Assembly (NCBI GenBank): GCA_017561985.1
Contig: JAFZAZ010000003.1
Span: 20,384 to 84,383 of the forward strand
Source: Lachnospiraceae bacterium
GTDB taxonomy: Bacteria; Bacillota_A; Clostridia; Lachnospirales; Lachnospiraceae
Length of the DNA: 64,000 nucleotides
Direction of reading: 5' to 3'
Numbering within the stretch: the first letter of the stretch is position 1; each line of letters begins with the position of its first letter. Made by a program: the position numbers and the translations under genes. Positions 55,976 through 64,000 of this stretch are shown here, in pieces. Below the pieces are notes generated by a model. The model was not told the origin of the DNA and searched no databases. It saw nothing but the letters and a program-made list of their open reading frames with translations.

Positions 55976-56041
55976 TGGTGTGTCTCCTGTCGTTTTCTAT
56001 TTCGTGCGGGGCGGTTTGTTCGCTCAGCTGAATTCTTTTGA

Positions 56042-58150
56042 TTAGATCTCAAATAACATTTCTGAGTAAGTCGGAACCGGCCACAAATCGCGGTCGACGA
56101 TCATCTCGAGGCGATCAATCGGTGCGCGAAGAGCATCCATTGCGGGCACAACCTTCTCGCGGAAGAACCGTGCCATCTCGCAGCCGGGTGCCATGTGAAC
56201 GGCCTCCTCGTCGAGCTCCTTCAGAAGGTTCAGTGCGTCCTGAGCCTCGCGAAGCAGCTTCGAGGTGTCCATCAGAAGCTCGATCTGCACGCTCGTGTCC
56301 GCCTCGGGAACCGCGCGCGTCACGTTGTTGATGGAATCCGCCAGACGCGTCGAGAAGCGAATGACGGCGGGGATGTATTTGCAGCTCGCCATGGAGATCA
56401 TGGTGCGAGCCTCAATGTTGATCGCCTTGGCGTAGATCTCATAGTCGATCTCCGCTCGGCTGCGAAGCTCGGTCTCGGAAAATACGCCCTGATGACCGAA
56501 CATCTTGATCGCTTTCTCGGTCGTGAGCGCAGGGATCGCGTCGACCATCGAGCGAAGGTTCGGAAGTCCGCGGCGCTCCGCTTCCTCCACCCATTCCTTC
56601 GAGTAACCGTTGCCGTTGAAGATAACGCGCTCATGCTCCGCAAGCGAGGTCTTGATCAGGTCGTGAACCGCCTGCTCGAAATCCGAAGCATTCTCCAGAA
56701 TGTCCGCAAAACGCTCGAGCGTCTCCGCTACGATCGTATTGATCGTCGTGTTCGCGTCCGCGATGGACATCGAGGAACCGACGGAGCGGAACTCGAACTT
56801 GTTTCCGGTAAATGCGAACGGCGACGTGCGGTTGCGGTCGGTCGCATCGCGTCCGATCGAAGGAAGCGTGGAAACGCCCGTGTAGAGACGTCCCTCCTTC
56901 TTCAGGCGCTTTGCCTCGCCGGTCTCCACCAGCTGCGTGACAACGTCGTCAAGCTGCTCGCCGAGGAACACCGAGATGATCGCCGGCGGAGCCTCGTTGG
57001 CACCGAGACGATGGTCATTTCCGGGATTGGCCGCCGAGAGGCGAAGCAGATCCGCATGGTTGTCAACCGCCTCCAAAACCGCCGTGAGGAACAAAAGGAA
57101 CTGAATATTCTCATTCGGCGTCTTGCCGGGATTCAGCAGGTTCTTGCCAGTGTCCGTCACGAGCGACCAGTTGTTGTGCTTGCCCGAGCCGTTGACACCC
57201 GCGAACGGCTTCTCGTGCAGCAGGCACTCCAGACCGTGGCGCTTTGCAACCTTCTTCATGCACTCCATGGTCAGCTGGTTGTGGTCCGTCGAGATATTGA
57301 CGGTCGTATAGAAAGGCGCGAGCTCATGCTGCGCAGGCGCGGCCTCGTTGTGCTGCGTCTTCGCATAGATACCCATTTTCCAAAGCTCGCGGTTGAGCTC
57401 CTTCATGAATGCGCCGACGCGCTCCTTCAGGATTCCGAAGTAGTGGTCGTCCATCTCCTGTCCCTTCGGAGGCTTCGCGCCGAAAAGCGTGCGTCCCGTG
57501 AAGATCAGGTCCTCGCGCTTCATGTAATTCTCATGGTCGATCAGGAAATACTCCTGCTCCGCGCCGACCGAACAATCCACGCGCTTCACGTCGTCGTGTC
57601 CGAACAGTTTCAGCACACGCAGCGCCTGCTTGTTGATTGCCTCCATCGAGCGGAGAAGCGGTGTCTTCATATCGAGCGCATCGCCCGTGTAGGAGCAGAA
57701 TGCCGTCGGGATGCACAGCGTCACACCCGAGGCGTCCTCACGCAGGAATGCAGGCGAAGTGAAGTCCCACGCCGTGTAGCCTCGCGCCTCAAACGTAGCG
57801 CGCAGACCGCCGTTCGGGAACGAGGAAGCGTCCGGCTCGCCCTTGATGAGCTCCTTGCCGGAGAACTCCATGATGGCCTTTCCGCCCGGCGCCGGAGTGA
57901 TGAACGAGTCATGTTTTTCCGCGGTCACGCCCGTGAGGGGCTGGAACCAGTGCGTATAATGCGTAGCGCCGTGCTCGATCGCCCAGTCCTTCATGCATCC
58001 GGCGATCACCTGCGCGACGTCGCGGTCAAGCTGCTCGGAGCGCTCCATGGCGTTCTTCCACGCCTGGAAAGTCTCCTTCGGCAGACGTTCCTGCATCACG
58101 GTCTCATTGAACGCGTCCATTCCGAAAATGTCGGTCAGTTTCTCACTCAT
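56042..58150 (-). CDS. glnN: Glutamine synthetase, type III
   Basis: A 702-residue enzyme of the large GS III group, making glutamine from glutamate and ammonia. Recognisable blocks are FQPLTGVTAEKHDSF, VGAEQEYFLID, the metal- and ATP-binding HNEAAPAQHELAP, and NGSGKHNNWS. The N-terminus begins with the family's short DIFG motif. It has no linked regulator here and is transcribed alone. Confidence 0.95.
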   Translation of the reverse strand: MSEKLTDIFGMDAFNETVMQERLPKETFQAWKNAMERSEQLDRDVAQVIAGCMKDWAIEHGATHYTHWFQPLTGVTAEKHDSFITPAPGGKAIMEFSGKELIKGEPDASSFPNGGLRATFEARGYTAWDFTSPAFLREDASGVTLCIPTAFCSYTGDALDMKTPLLRSMEAINKQALRVLKLFGHDDVKRVDCSVGAEQEYFLIDHENYMKREDLIFTGRTLFGAKPPKGQEMDDHYFGILKERVGAFMKELNRELWKMGIYAKTQHNEAAPAQHELAPFYTTVNISTDHNQLTMECMKKVAKRHGLECLLHEKPFAGVNGSGKHNNWSLVTDTGKNLLNPGKTPNENIQFLLFLTAVLEAVDNHADLLRLSAANPGNDHRLGANEAPPAIISVFLGEQLDDVVTQLVETGEAKRLKKEGRLYTGVSTLPSIGRDATDRNRTSPFAFTGNKFEFRSVGSSMSIADANTTINTIVAETLERFADILENASDFEQAVHDLIKTSLAEHERVIFNGNGYSKEWVEEAERRGLPNLRSMVDAIPALTTEKAIKMFGHQGVFSETELRSRAEIDYEIYAKAINIEARTMISMASCKYIPAVIRFSTRLADSINNVTRAVPEADTSVQIELLMDTSKLLREAQDALNLLKELDEEAVHMAPGCEMARFFREKVVPAMDALRAPIDRLEMIVDRDLWPVPTYSEMLFEI

Positions 58151-58208
58151 CGTATCACACCTCTGTTTTGTATTATCCTACATCCCCAAAAACTAACATT
58201 TTCCGCAA

Positions 58209-59063
58209 TTACTTCTTTTCGCTTCCGGCGTTCGCAAGCGTGACATCCAGCTGCGGGAACGGGATCGTAAATCCGCGCTCCTTCATCGCGTACCGGATCG
58301 CTTCCATCAGCGAAAAATAAACCGGCCAGTAATCTTCCTTCTTCACCCAGGTCCGGAAGATCATGTTGACGGAATTCTCGCCGAACTCCTTCACATAGAC
58401 CTCAACCTGGCGATCCGCAAGGATCCGCTCCTCCGCATCCGCGAGGTCAAAGAGCATCACGCGAACGCCGCGGATATCGTCGTCGTACGAGATCGGCACC
58501 GTGATGTCCACACGACGCACCGGTTCCGCCGAAACGTTGATCAGGTTCGAGTTGGCCAGGCTTCCGTTCGGCATGACAACCGTGCGGTTGTCCGTCGTCA
58601 GAAGTCTTGTGTAGCAGATCCCGATGTCCTTCACGGTTCCCTCGAGCCCCGACGCGACGATGTAATCGCCGACGCGGAACGGCCGTGTCAGGAGGATCAG
58701 TACCCCGCCCGCAAAATTCGACAGGCTTCCCTGCAGCGCCAGACCGATCGCCAGGCCGGCGGAGCCGAGGATGGCAGCGATCGACGTGATCGGGAATCCA
58801 AGCAGCTCAAATATGATCGCGAAGAGCACTGCGTACAATCCGACCCTGAAGAGGGAAAGCAGGAACTTCGCAAGTCCGCTGTCAAGTCCCTTCTCCTGTC
58901 TCGCCGCAAGCCCGCGCTCCACCAGTCTTGCGAGATAGCGGATCAGCTTGCGCCCGATCCACCACAGCAGAAAGGCAGCCACAACGCGCAGCGCGACAGA
59001 CGCAAAGATCGTCAGCGCGATCGGAAAATCCCCTTTGTACAATGCTTCTATAAACTCTTTCAT
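58209..59063 (-). CDS. MscS-type mechanosensitive channel
   Basis: A 284-residue channel. Three hydrophobic helices (about 18-38, 65-85, 90-125) end in the pore helix with the Gly/Ala-rich LGSAGLAIGLALQGSLSNFAGG. The beta domain has the FRVGDYIV motif, and the mixed C-terminal domain follows. It opens on membrane tension and releases solutes on osmotic downshift. It lies six bases after glgB and is probably cotranscribed. Confidence 0.93.
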   Translation of the reverse strand: MKEFIEALYKGDFPIALTIFASVALRVVAAFLLWWIGRKLIRYLARLVERGLAARQEKGLDSGLAKFLLSLFRVGLYAVLFAIIFELLGFPITSIAAILGSAGLAIGLALQGSLSNFAGGVLILLTRPFRVGDYIVASGLEGTVKDIGICYTRLLTTDNRTVVMPNGSLANSNLINVSAEPVRRVDITVPISYDDDIRGVRVMLFDLADAEERILADRQVEVYVKEFGENSVNMIFRTWVKKEDYWPVYFSLMEAIRYAMKERGFTIPFPQLDVTLANAGSEKK

Positions 59064-59068
59064 GAGTT

Positions 59069-61306
59069 TTATTTCTCCTTACGAATCGGCGTGCATGTAA
59101 AGATTGCGCAGCCGAGCGGCGGAATCGTGATCTGAATGGAGTTCTCGCGTCCGTCGGCGCGCTCCTCCTTCGACTGCTTCAGGCGCGCGTTCACGTGACC
59201 GCTGCCGCCGTAGCATACCGCATCGCTCGAAAAGATCTCTTTGTATTTGCCGGCAAAAGGAACGCCGACCGTCTGCTTCTCGTACACCACGGGGGTGAAG
59301 TTGCAGACGACGAAGAGCGATTCCTCGGGCTTCTCGGTCTTGCGCACGAACGTCACGATACTGTGATCGGCGTCGAGGCAGCTCATCCATTCGAAGCCGT
59401 CCGGATCCTGGTCCAGCTTGTAGAGCGCCGGATGCGAATTGTACAGCGCATTGAGGTCGCTTACCATCGCGTTCATCTTCGCGTTCAGCGTTCCGAGCGG
59501 ATCGCCCTCAACCTCGTCCGTGAGCAGATGCCACTCGAGGCTCTTCTCCTCGCTCCACTCCGAGAGCTGCGCCATATCCTGTCCCATGAACAGAAGCTTC
59601 TTGCCCGGATGGCACGCCATGTAGCCGTATGCCACGCGGAGGTTTGCGAACTTCTCTTCGTACGTACCCGGCATTTTCCCGAGCATCGAACCTTTGCCGT
59701 GAACCACCTCGTCGTGCGAGAGCACGAGGATGAAATTCTCGCTGTATGCATAGATCATGCTGAAGGTGAGCGATCCGTGGCATCCGCGGCGGAACAGCGG
59801 ATCCTGACGCATATACGTCGTAAAATCGTTCATCCAGCCCATGTTCCATTTGAAGTCAAAGCCGAGTCCCTCGTCGTCGAGATCGCCCGTGATCTTCGGC
59901 CATGCCGTCGACTCCTCCGCGATCATCAATGCGCCCGGGACGCGCTTCTTGGCGATGGAATTGAGGTGTTTCAGAAGCTCGATCGCCTCGAGATTCTCGT
60001 TGCCGCCGTACATGTTGGCAACCCACTCTCCGTCATTTTTCCCGTAATCCAGATAAAGCATCGACGCAACGGCGTCCATACGGATACCGTCCACGTGGTA
60101 CTGCGTAAGCCAGAACAGCGCGTTGGCGATCAGGAAGTTCGAAACCTCCGGACGGCCGTAGTTGAAGATCAGCGTTCCCCAGTGAGGATGGCTTCCCTTG
60201 CGGGGATCCTGGTGCTCATACAGACATGTTCCGTCGAAGTTCGAAAGACCGAACGCATCTCTCGGAAAATGGGCCGGCACCCAGTCAAGGATCACGCCGA
60301 TTCCGTTTTTGTGCATATAGTCAACGAAGAACATGAAGTCTTCGGGCGAACCGTAGCGCGAGGTCACTGCGTAGTAACCGGTCACCTGATATCCCCAGGA
60401 CGCGTCGAGCGGGTGCTCCATCAGCGGCATCAGCTCGATGTGCGTGTAGCCCATCTTCTTCACATACTCGGCAAGCATCACGGCGAGTTCGCGGTAGTTG
60501 TAGAAGCTTCCGTTCTCCTCCGCCGGCTTCTTCCAGGAGCCGAGATGCACCTCGTAGATCGACATCGGTGAGGACTTGAAGTCAACCTTCTTGCGGTCCT
60601 CCATGTAGTTGCCGTCGCTCCACGCAAATCCGCGCAGGTCGGCAACCCGCGACGCCGTTCCCGGACGAAGCTCCGCAGCGTTTGCGTACGGGTCCGCCTT
60701 GAGGTACGTGAGTCCGCTCTTCGTCTTGAGCTCAAACTTATAAAGGTCACCCGCGCCCACGCCCGGGATGAACAATTCGAAAATTCCGCTTCCGCCGAGC
60801 CGGCGCATCGGATACAGACGGCCGTCCCAGTGATTGAAATCACCGACGACGCTGACGCGCATCGCATTTGGCGCCCATACCGCAAAATACGTTCCGTCCA
60901 CTCCTAAGAGCGTCATCGGATGTGCGCCGAGTTTCTCGTAAACGGTGTAATGGATGCCGGCGTTGAACTCGCGGCAGTCCTCCTCGCTGATCTGCGGAAG
61001 GAAGCGGTACGCATCCTCGCAGGTGCGCTCTCCGCCGGGATAGAAGAACCGGAAGCGATACGATCCCTCCGGTGCGATGCACGCGAAGAAACCTCCGTCA
61101 TCGACCTTCTCCATCGCAACTTCCGAGGCTCGTCCGTTCGCTTCGAGAAGCAGAACCGCACGCTCCGCATCCGGGTCGTACGCGGTGTACAACACGCCGC
61201 CCTTAACCTTGTGTGCTCCGAGCACCTGGTGCGGATTGTCATGTTCCGAATACACGATTGCCTCGATCTCCGGCCAGTTCATCAGCTTGTACAATGTCTC
61301 ATCCAT
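59069..61306 (-). CDS. glgB: 1,4-alpha-glucan branching enzyme
   Basis: A 745-residue GH13 enzyme that adds alpha-1,6 branches to glycogen. N-terminal CBM48 modules cover about 1-235. The barrel keeps all catalytic blocks: DWVPAHF, DGIRMDAVASM (nucleophile Asp), IAEESTAWP (acid/base Glu), and LSHDEVVHG. The start ATG 61306 is nine bases after GAAAGG. It contrasts with the GH13 paralogue at 52269-54257, in which these residues are missing. No other glg gene is in the window. Confidence 0.95.
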   Translation of the reverse strand: MDETLYKLMNWPEIEAIVYSEHDNPHQVLGAHKVKGGVLYTAYDPDAERAVLLLEANGRASEVAMEKVDDGGFFACIAPEGSYRFRFFYPGGERTCEDAYRFLPQISEEDCREFNAGIHYTVYEKLGAHPMTLLGVDGTYFAVWAPNAMRVSVVGDFNHWDGRLYPMRRLGGSGIFELFIPGVGAGDLYKFELKTKSGLTYLKADPYANAAELRPGTASRVADLRGFAWSDGNYMEDRKKVDFKSSPMSIYEVHLGSWKKPAEENGSFYNYRELAVMLAEYVKKMGYTHIELMPLMEHPLDASWGYQVTGYYAVTSRYGSPEDFMFFVDYMHKNGIGVILDWVPAHFPRDAFGLSNFDGTCLYEHQDPRKGSHPHWGTLIFNYGRPEVSNFLIANALFWLTQYHVDGIRMDAVASMLYLDYGKNDGEWVANMYGGNENLEAIELLKHLNSIAKKRVPGALMIAEESTAWPKITGDLDDEGLGFDFKWNMGWMNDFTTYMRQDPLFRRGCHGSLTFSMIYAYSENFILVLSHDEVVHGKGSMLGKMPGTYEEKFANLRVAYGYMACHPGKKLLFMGQDMAQLSEWSEEKSLEWHLLTDEVEGDPLGTLNAKMNAMVSDLNALYNSHPALYKLDQDPDGFEWMSCLDADHSIVTFVRKTEKPEESLFVVCNFTPVVYEKQTVGVPFAGKYKEIFSSDAVCYGGSGHVNARLKQSKEERADGRENSIQITIPPLGCAIFTCTPIRKEK

Positions 61307-61411
61307 GCTTGTCATCCTTTCGTTTTCCTGCGATTTACAAACACCGGCGCCGCGCATGCGCCAAATACTCTCTCAACCAATCACAAAACGACTTATGTAC
61401 GACGAACAAAC

Positions 61412-62062
61412 TTACTCAAGATACCATGCGTCCGTGGACGTATCATTTTCATCCGGCTTCGTCATGTATTTGCGGAACACCTTCTCGATGAAGAGGGATT
61501 TGACCAGCACATATGCGGCAAATCCGAACAGGATCGTCGGAGGGAAGAACCAGCAGCTCACGATCAGCACCGCCAGACACAACACGATCAGCAGCGTGTA
61601 CGGCAGGTGGCGAAGCGACATGACGAAAGCCATCTTGAACGTTCCCCAGGTCGTCGCCGTAAAACGCGACAGAACCGGGAATATGTAGATGTACGTGAAC
61701 ACGAACAATGTGGCAAAAATAAACCACAGCGTGAAGTAAATCTGTCCGACCGTGCTTCCGGCTTCCATCGCCATGGCGTAATTGAAGGACAGGTAAAACA
61801 GTGCCGCTGCGGCAAGTTCGACAATTCCCAGGATAAAGCCCTGGCGGAAATTCTGACGGAACGAATGGAAAAATGCGGTCGTCGCGTAGCTTCGGCTTTT
61901 GCGCACATTTTTCACGAGCGCATAGTACAGAGCGGTCGCCGCCGGTCCGATGCCGAGGATCACCGTCAGGCAAAAATAAAAATTCAAAACGATGACGTCC
62001 CACACCTTGTTCATCATCGAGAAAAATTTGTTTTCGGAATTAAAAACATCGCTTACGTTCAT
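61412..62062 (-). CDS. DUF624 (YesL-like) membrane protein
   Basis: A 216-residue protein with about five hydrophobic segments. The N-terminus MNKVWDVIVLNFYFCLTVI with a following GIGPAATALYYALVK is typical of DUF624, whose genes often occur beside carbohydrate uptake systems. The role is not established. The ATG at 62062 follows GGGAGG. A strong promoter lies upstream. It precedes glgB by 105 bases and may be transcribed with it. Confidence 0.82.
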   Translation of the reverse strand: MNVSDVFNSENKFFSMMNKVWDVIVLNFYFCLTVILGIGPAATALYYALVKNVRKSRSYATTAFFHSFRQNFRQGFILGIVELAAAALFYLSFNYAMAMEAGSTVGQIYFTLWFIFATLFVFTYIYIFPVLSRFTATTWGTFKMAFVMSLRHLPYTLLIVLCLAVLIVSCWFFPPTILFGFAAYVLVKSLFIEKVFRKYMTKPDENDTSTDAWYLE

Positions 62063-62150
62063 ACTGCCTCCCGAGACAAAAACCATATGCTCTGCGCTGC
62101 CGGAATTCGCTTCATTTTCCGCCTTCTGCGTACAGCGCATAGTTATAATA

Positions 62151-62179
62151 ATTTTACCTTATTTCCTATGGTTCGTCAA
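62151..62179 (-). promoter_or_regulatory. Promoter of the DUF624 gene
   Basis: TTGACG (62174-62179), 17-base spacer, TAAAAT (62151-62156). Confidence 0.8.
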
Positions 62180-62239
62180 GTCACGAGTTGCCGAGTTTCG
62201 GGACACTTGCCCAATGATTGCGATTCCCGCAGATTCCCG

Positions 62240-62268
62240 TAGAATTCTTTGCATTTTTGTGGTATAAT
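62240..62268 (+). promoter_or_regulatory. Promoter of the patatin-like gene
   Basis: Perfect TATAAT (62263-62268) with a weak -35 TAGAAT (62240-62245) at 17 bases, divergent from the DUF624 promoter. Confidence 0.6.
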
Positions 62269-62360
62269 CTGCGTACATCGACGGCGGTTTTGGCCGGCCG
62301 GCACACACCGTTCCGAACGGCATTTTCCGGTGGACGGTGCGTGATTAAGGAGGAGAAAAC

Positions 62361-63308
62361 ATGGACAAAAGAGACTTCGGACTGGTTCTCGGAGGTGGCG
62401 GCGGCAAGGGTTCCTACCAGATCGGCGTGTGGAAAGCACTCCGCTTTCTGAAGATGGATTCCTGGATCACTTCCATCGCAAGCGATTCCATCGGAACGCT
62501 GAACGCAGTCATGATCCTGAACGGCGACTACCAGAAGGCGGAGGATGCGTGGTACAACATCCGCCCGATCCAGTTTCTGGACATCACGCCCGAGGGCGTG
62601 TGCTCGCGCGACGGACTGATCAAGATTTTGCGGGAGCTGGTTGACCTTAAGAAGGTTTCCGAATCCCCGATCAAGACTTACACGACGCTTGCCCGGCGCT
62701 CGGCCGACACCGATTCGTACCAGGTGATCTCCCGCGCTTTCCGCAACCGCGACGACGACCTTGACATTGAAGGCGAGTATGTGACTCTCAACGGCAAGAC
62801 CCCCGAAGAACTGATGCAGCTTCTTCTGGCGGCGACCGCCATGCCCTTCGTCTACGACCCGGTCACGATCAACGGCGTCGAATATCGCGACGGCGGCATC
62901 TACGACAATCTTCCGCTCCGCCCGCTCATTGAGGACGGCGTGCAGCACTTGATCCTGGTGTCGCTCAATCCGTCGTACGAATATGACCTGCTCTGCGCTT
63001 CCCGCGCGGACACGATCATCCAGATCACACCCAGTCAGGAAATCGGTGCGCTCCTCACCGGAACGCTCGACTTCGACGGCCGCAATGCGGCATACCGCCT
63101 GAACCTCGGCTTCTACGACACGCTCCGCGCATTCGAGTACTATGAGCGCCGGATGCTCGGTTTCCCCGTCTCCGCTGCCGAGAAGGAGACCCGTGCCCGC
63201 GAGGACAACGAGAAGGCACTCTCCGCTGCCAACGCAGCCAATGCACTCGCCAGCGCCAACCGCAACTTCAGCAAGATTGACGAGATGATGAAGAAGCTGG
63301 GGCTGTAG
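62361..63308 (+). CDS. Patatin-like phospholipase family protein
   Basis: A 315-residue protein. The oxyanion loop GGGGGKGSYQIGVWKAL at the N-terminus and the DGG motif (YRDGGIYDNLP) with the catalytic Asp are typical of patatins. The nucleophile motif GxSxG reads SDSIG, with Ser at the first Gly; the Ser nucleophile is kept. It should hydrolyse acyl-lipids, though the substitution may change activity. A helical Ala-rich tail (about 275-315) follows. The ATG at 62361 has AAGGAGGAG upstream. Confidence 0.85.
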   Translation: MDKRDFGLVLGGGGGKGSYQIGVWKALRFLKMDSWITSIASDSIGTLNAVMILNGDYQKAEDAWYNIRPIQFLDITPEGVCSRDGLIKILRELVDLKKVSESPIKTYTTLARRSADTDSYQVISRAFRNRDDDLDIEGEYVTLNGKTPEELMQLLLAATAMPFVYDPVTINGVEYRDGGIYDNLPLRPLIEDGVQHLILVSLNPSYEYDLLCASRADTIIQITPSQEIGALLTGTLDFDGRNAAYRLNLGFYDTLRAFEYYERRMLGFPVSAAEKETRAREDNEKALSAANAANALASANRNFSKIDEMMKKLGL

Positions 63309-63381
63309 GGTAAAGAAGCAAGAGGAGGGCTTATGGGCCAGCCTCTTGAAACCAGCAAAATTCAAGTCAAAGAATTCAATA

Positions 63382-63413
63382 TCCCCCGGGCGGATTCAAA
63401 TCCGCCCGGGGGA
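63382..63413 (+). terminator. Terminator-like hairpin after the patatin gene
   Basis: A 13-bp perfect stem TCCCCCGGGCGGA/TCCGCCCGGGGGA; the T-tract is short (TTGTTTA). Confidence 0.65.
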
Positions 63414-63436
63414 TTGTTTATTTCACCGGGTAATCG

Positions 63437-63480
63437 GGTGGCAGGGGGTGGCAAGGGGAGGCAAGGGGTGGCAGGGGGTT
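63437..63480 (+). repeat. 10-bp G-rich tandem repeat
   Basis: Four consecutive units of GGTGGCARGG (third unit GGAGGCAAGG), followed by GGTT. Runs of three to five G could form a G-quadruplex on the plus strand. Confidence 0.9.
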
Positions 63481-63520
63481 CCGGCGGTTTCAAGCTTGAT
63501 ATCGGCTGCCTTCAAGCTCG

Positions 63521-63580
63521 TTTTTACCTGGTTTTTGATGTTTTTACCTGGTTTTTGATGTTTTTACCTGGTTTTTGATG
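63521..63580 (+). repeat. 20-bp tandem repeat
   Basis: Three perfect copies of TTTTTACCTGGTTTTTGATG, with a partial fourth copy (TTTTTCTCCT) after 63580. No open frame with a ribosome site crosses it. Confidence 0.95.
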
Positions 63581-63599
63581 TTTTTCTCCTGCAATCACG

Positions 63600-64000
63600 T
63601 TCAGGTACGGACAAAAAACCAAAAACACAATTTTAGTCCGTACATCGGATGTTACTTTTAGCTTCCAAGCACCTTTTATTTTCGCTAGGTACGTACCGGC
63701 TATCTGTCTCATTCAATTTAGTCCGTACTTTGAAAAGCAAGCGAGGTCTCTTCACAAATCTTGTTATTTTCAAGTGCCGACTAATCTTCCACTTTAACCG
63801 GTTTAGTCCGTACTTTTCCAATCGTACGCCTGCCCGCCACCGCAAGTCAGGACTAAAAGTACGGACTAAATATCAATACACAGATACTAGGACCGTACCT
63901 AACCAAAATAAACTTGCAAAAACGCATTAAAGGCCAGCTACCCCCACTTTAAATACCTGCCAAACATGCTTCAAAAGCACAAAAAACGTCGGACCGGCCA
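63600..64000. other. AT-richer intergenic region with spaced GTCCGTAC motifs
   Basis: No gene is supported. The word TTTAGTCCGTAC occurs at 63632-63643, 63717-63728 and 63802-63813, exactly 85 bases apart. It occurs inverted at 63859-63870; a related inverted GTACGGAC lies at 63605-63612, and a related GACCGTAC at 63891. A palindrome GGTACGTACC lies at 63688-63697. Base composition is clearly lower in GC than the rest of the window. Function unknown. Confidence 0.7.

Noticed and set aside
63524..63712. A 62-codon minus-strand frame across the 20-bp repeats
   Set aside because: The reading is merely the repeat translated (K-T-S-K-like units) and lacks a ribosome site.
63600..63900. CRISPR array
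   Set aside because: The repeated core is only about 12 bases with long unlike intervals and inverted copies, and there are no cas genes.

Overview
The window reads as a chromosomal segment of a moderately GC-rich Clostridia bacterium, most likely a Lachnospiraceae-like Bacillota. The reasons are AGGAGG-type ribosome sites with frequent GTG and TTG starts, a SCIFF ribosomal peptide with its radical SAM maturase, type III glutamine synthetase, HprK with a WhiA/HPr-like gene pair, a CIRCE heat-shock operator, a YhbD/bactofilin pair, DUF5688 and DUF1846 proteins, and many lipoproteins with Thr/Pro-rich tethers. I see no phage, insertion sequence, CRISPR array or rRNA. Nearly all genes lie on the minus strand; the exceptions are a GH30 lipoprotein, the YhbD/bactofilin pair, tRNA-Arg and a patatin-like protein.

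Layout. 1-2846 is the N-terminal part of a secreted repeat protein that runs off the left edge. 3.1-6.8 kb holds a DUF308 membrane protein and an mgtE-diguanylate cyclase operon behind a long structured leader. 6.8-12.8 kb is a carbohydrate-related block (two SGNH hydrolases around a GH30 glycosidase) followed by azlCD. 12.9-19.5 kb holds asnA, DUF1846, an HD-GYP phosphodiesterase, trpS and deoC-deoD. 19.5-23.7 kb is scfA-scfB coupled to an unusual PLP decarboxylase/CE2-esterase fusion. 23.7-30 kb is the hprK-glucokinase-murB-whiA-crh-like cluster and uvrC. 30-38 kb holds ftsH, an AraC regulator with a sirtuin, hisH-hisF-ung and a two-component system. 38-42 kb has a cyclophilin lipoprotein and two tandem serpin lipoproteins. 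42-46.6 kb has the bactofilin operon, four tRNAs, DUF5688 and a degenerate GGDEF-EAL protein. 46.7-52.3 kb has a lipoprotein, htpG under CIRCE control, a dihydrouridine synthase and a TraX-like protein. 52.3-61.3 kb has a GH13 protein without its catalytic residues, an ABC-F ATPase, glnN, mscS and glgB. 61.4-63.3 kb has DUF624 and patatin genes. The last 690 bases are a repeat-rich, AT-richer stretch without a gene.

The most unusual items are the decarboxylase-esterase fusion next to SCIFF, the catalytically dead GH13 paralogue, a tRNA-Pro with an A34 (AGG) anticodon, the HPr-like protein with Gly at position 15, paired palindromic operators in the bactofilin promoter, an HtpG with a eukaryote-like charged linker, an 85-base-spaced motif near the right edge, and a strong excess of the word GGAAAAT/ATTTTCC in an otherwise GC-rich sequence.
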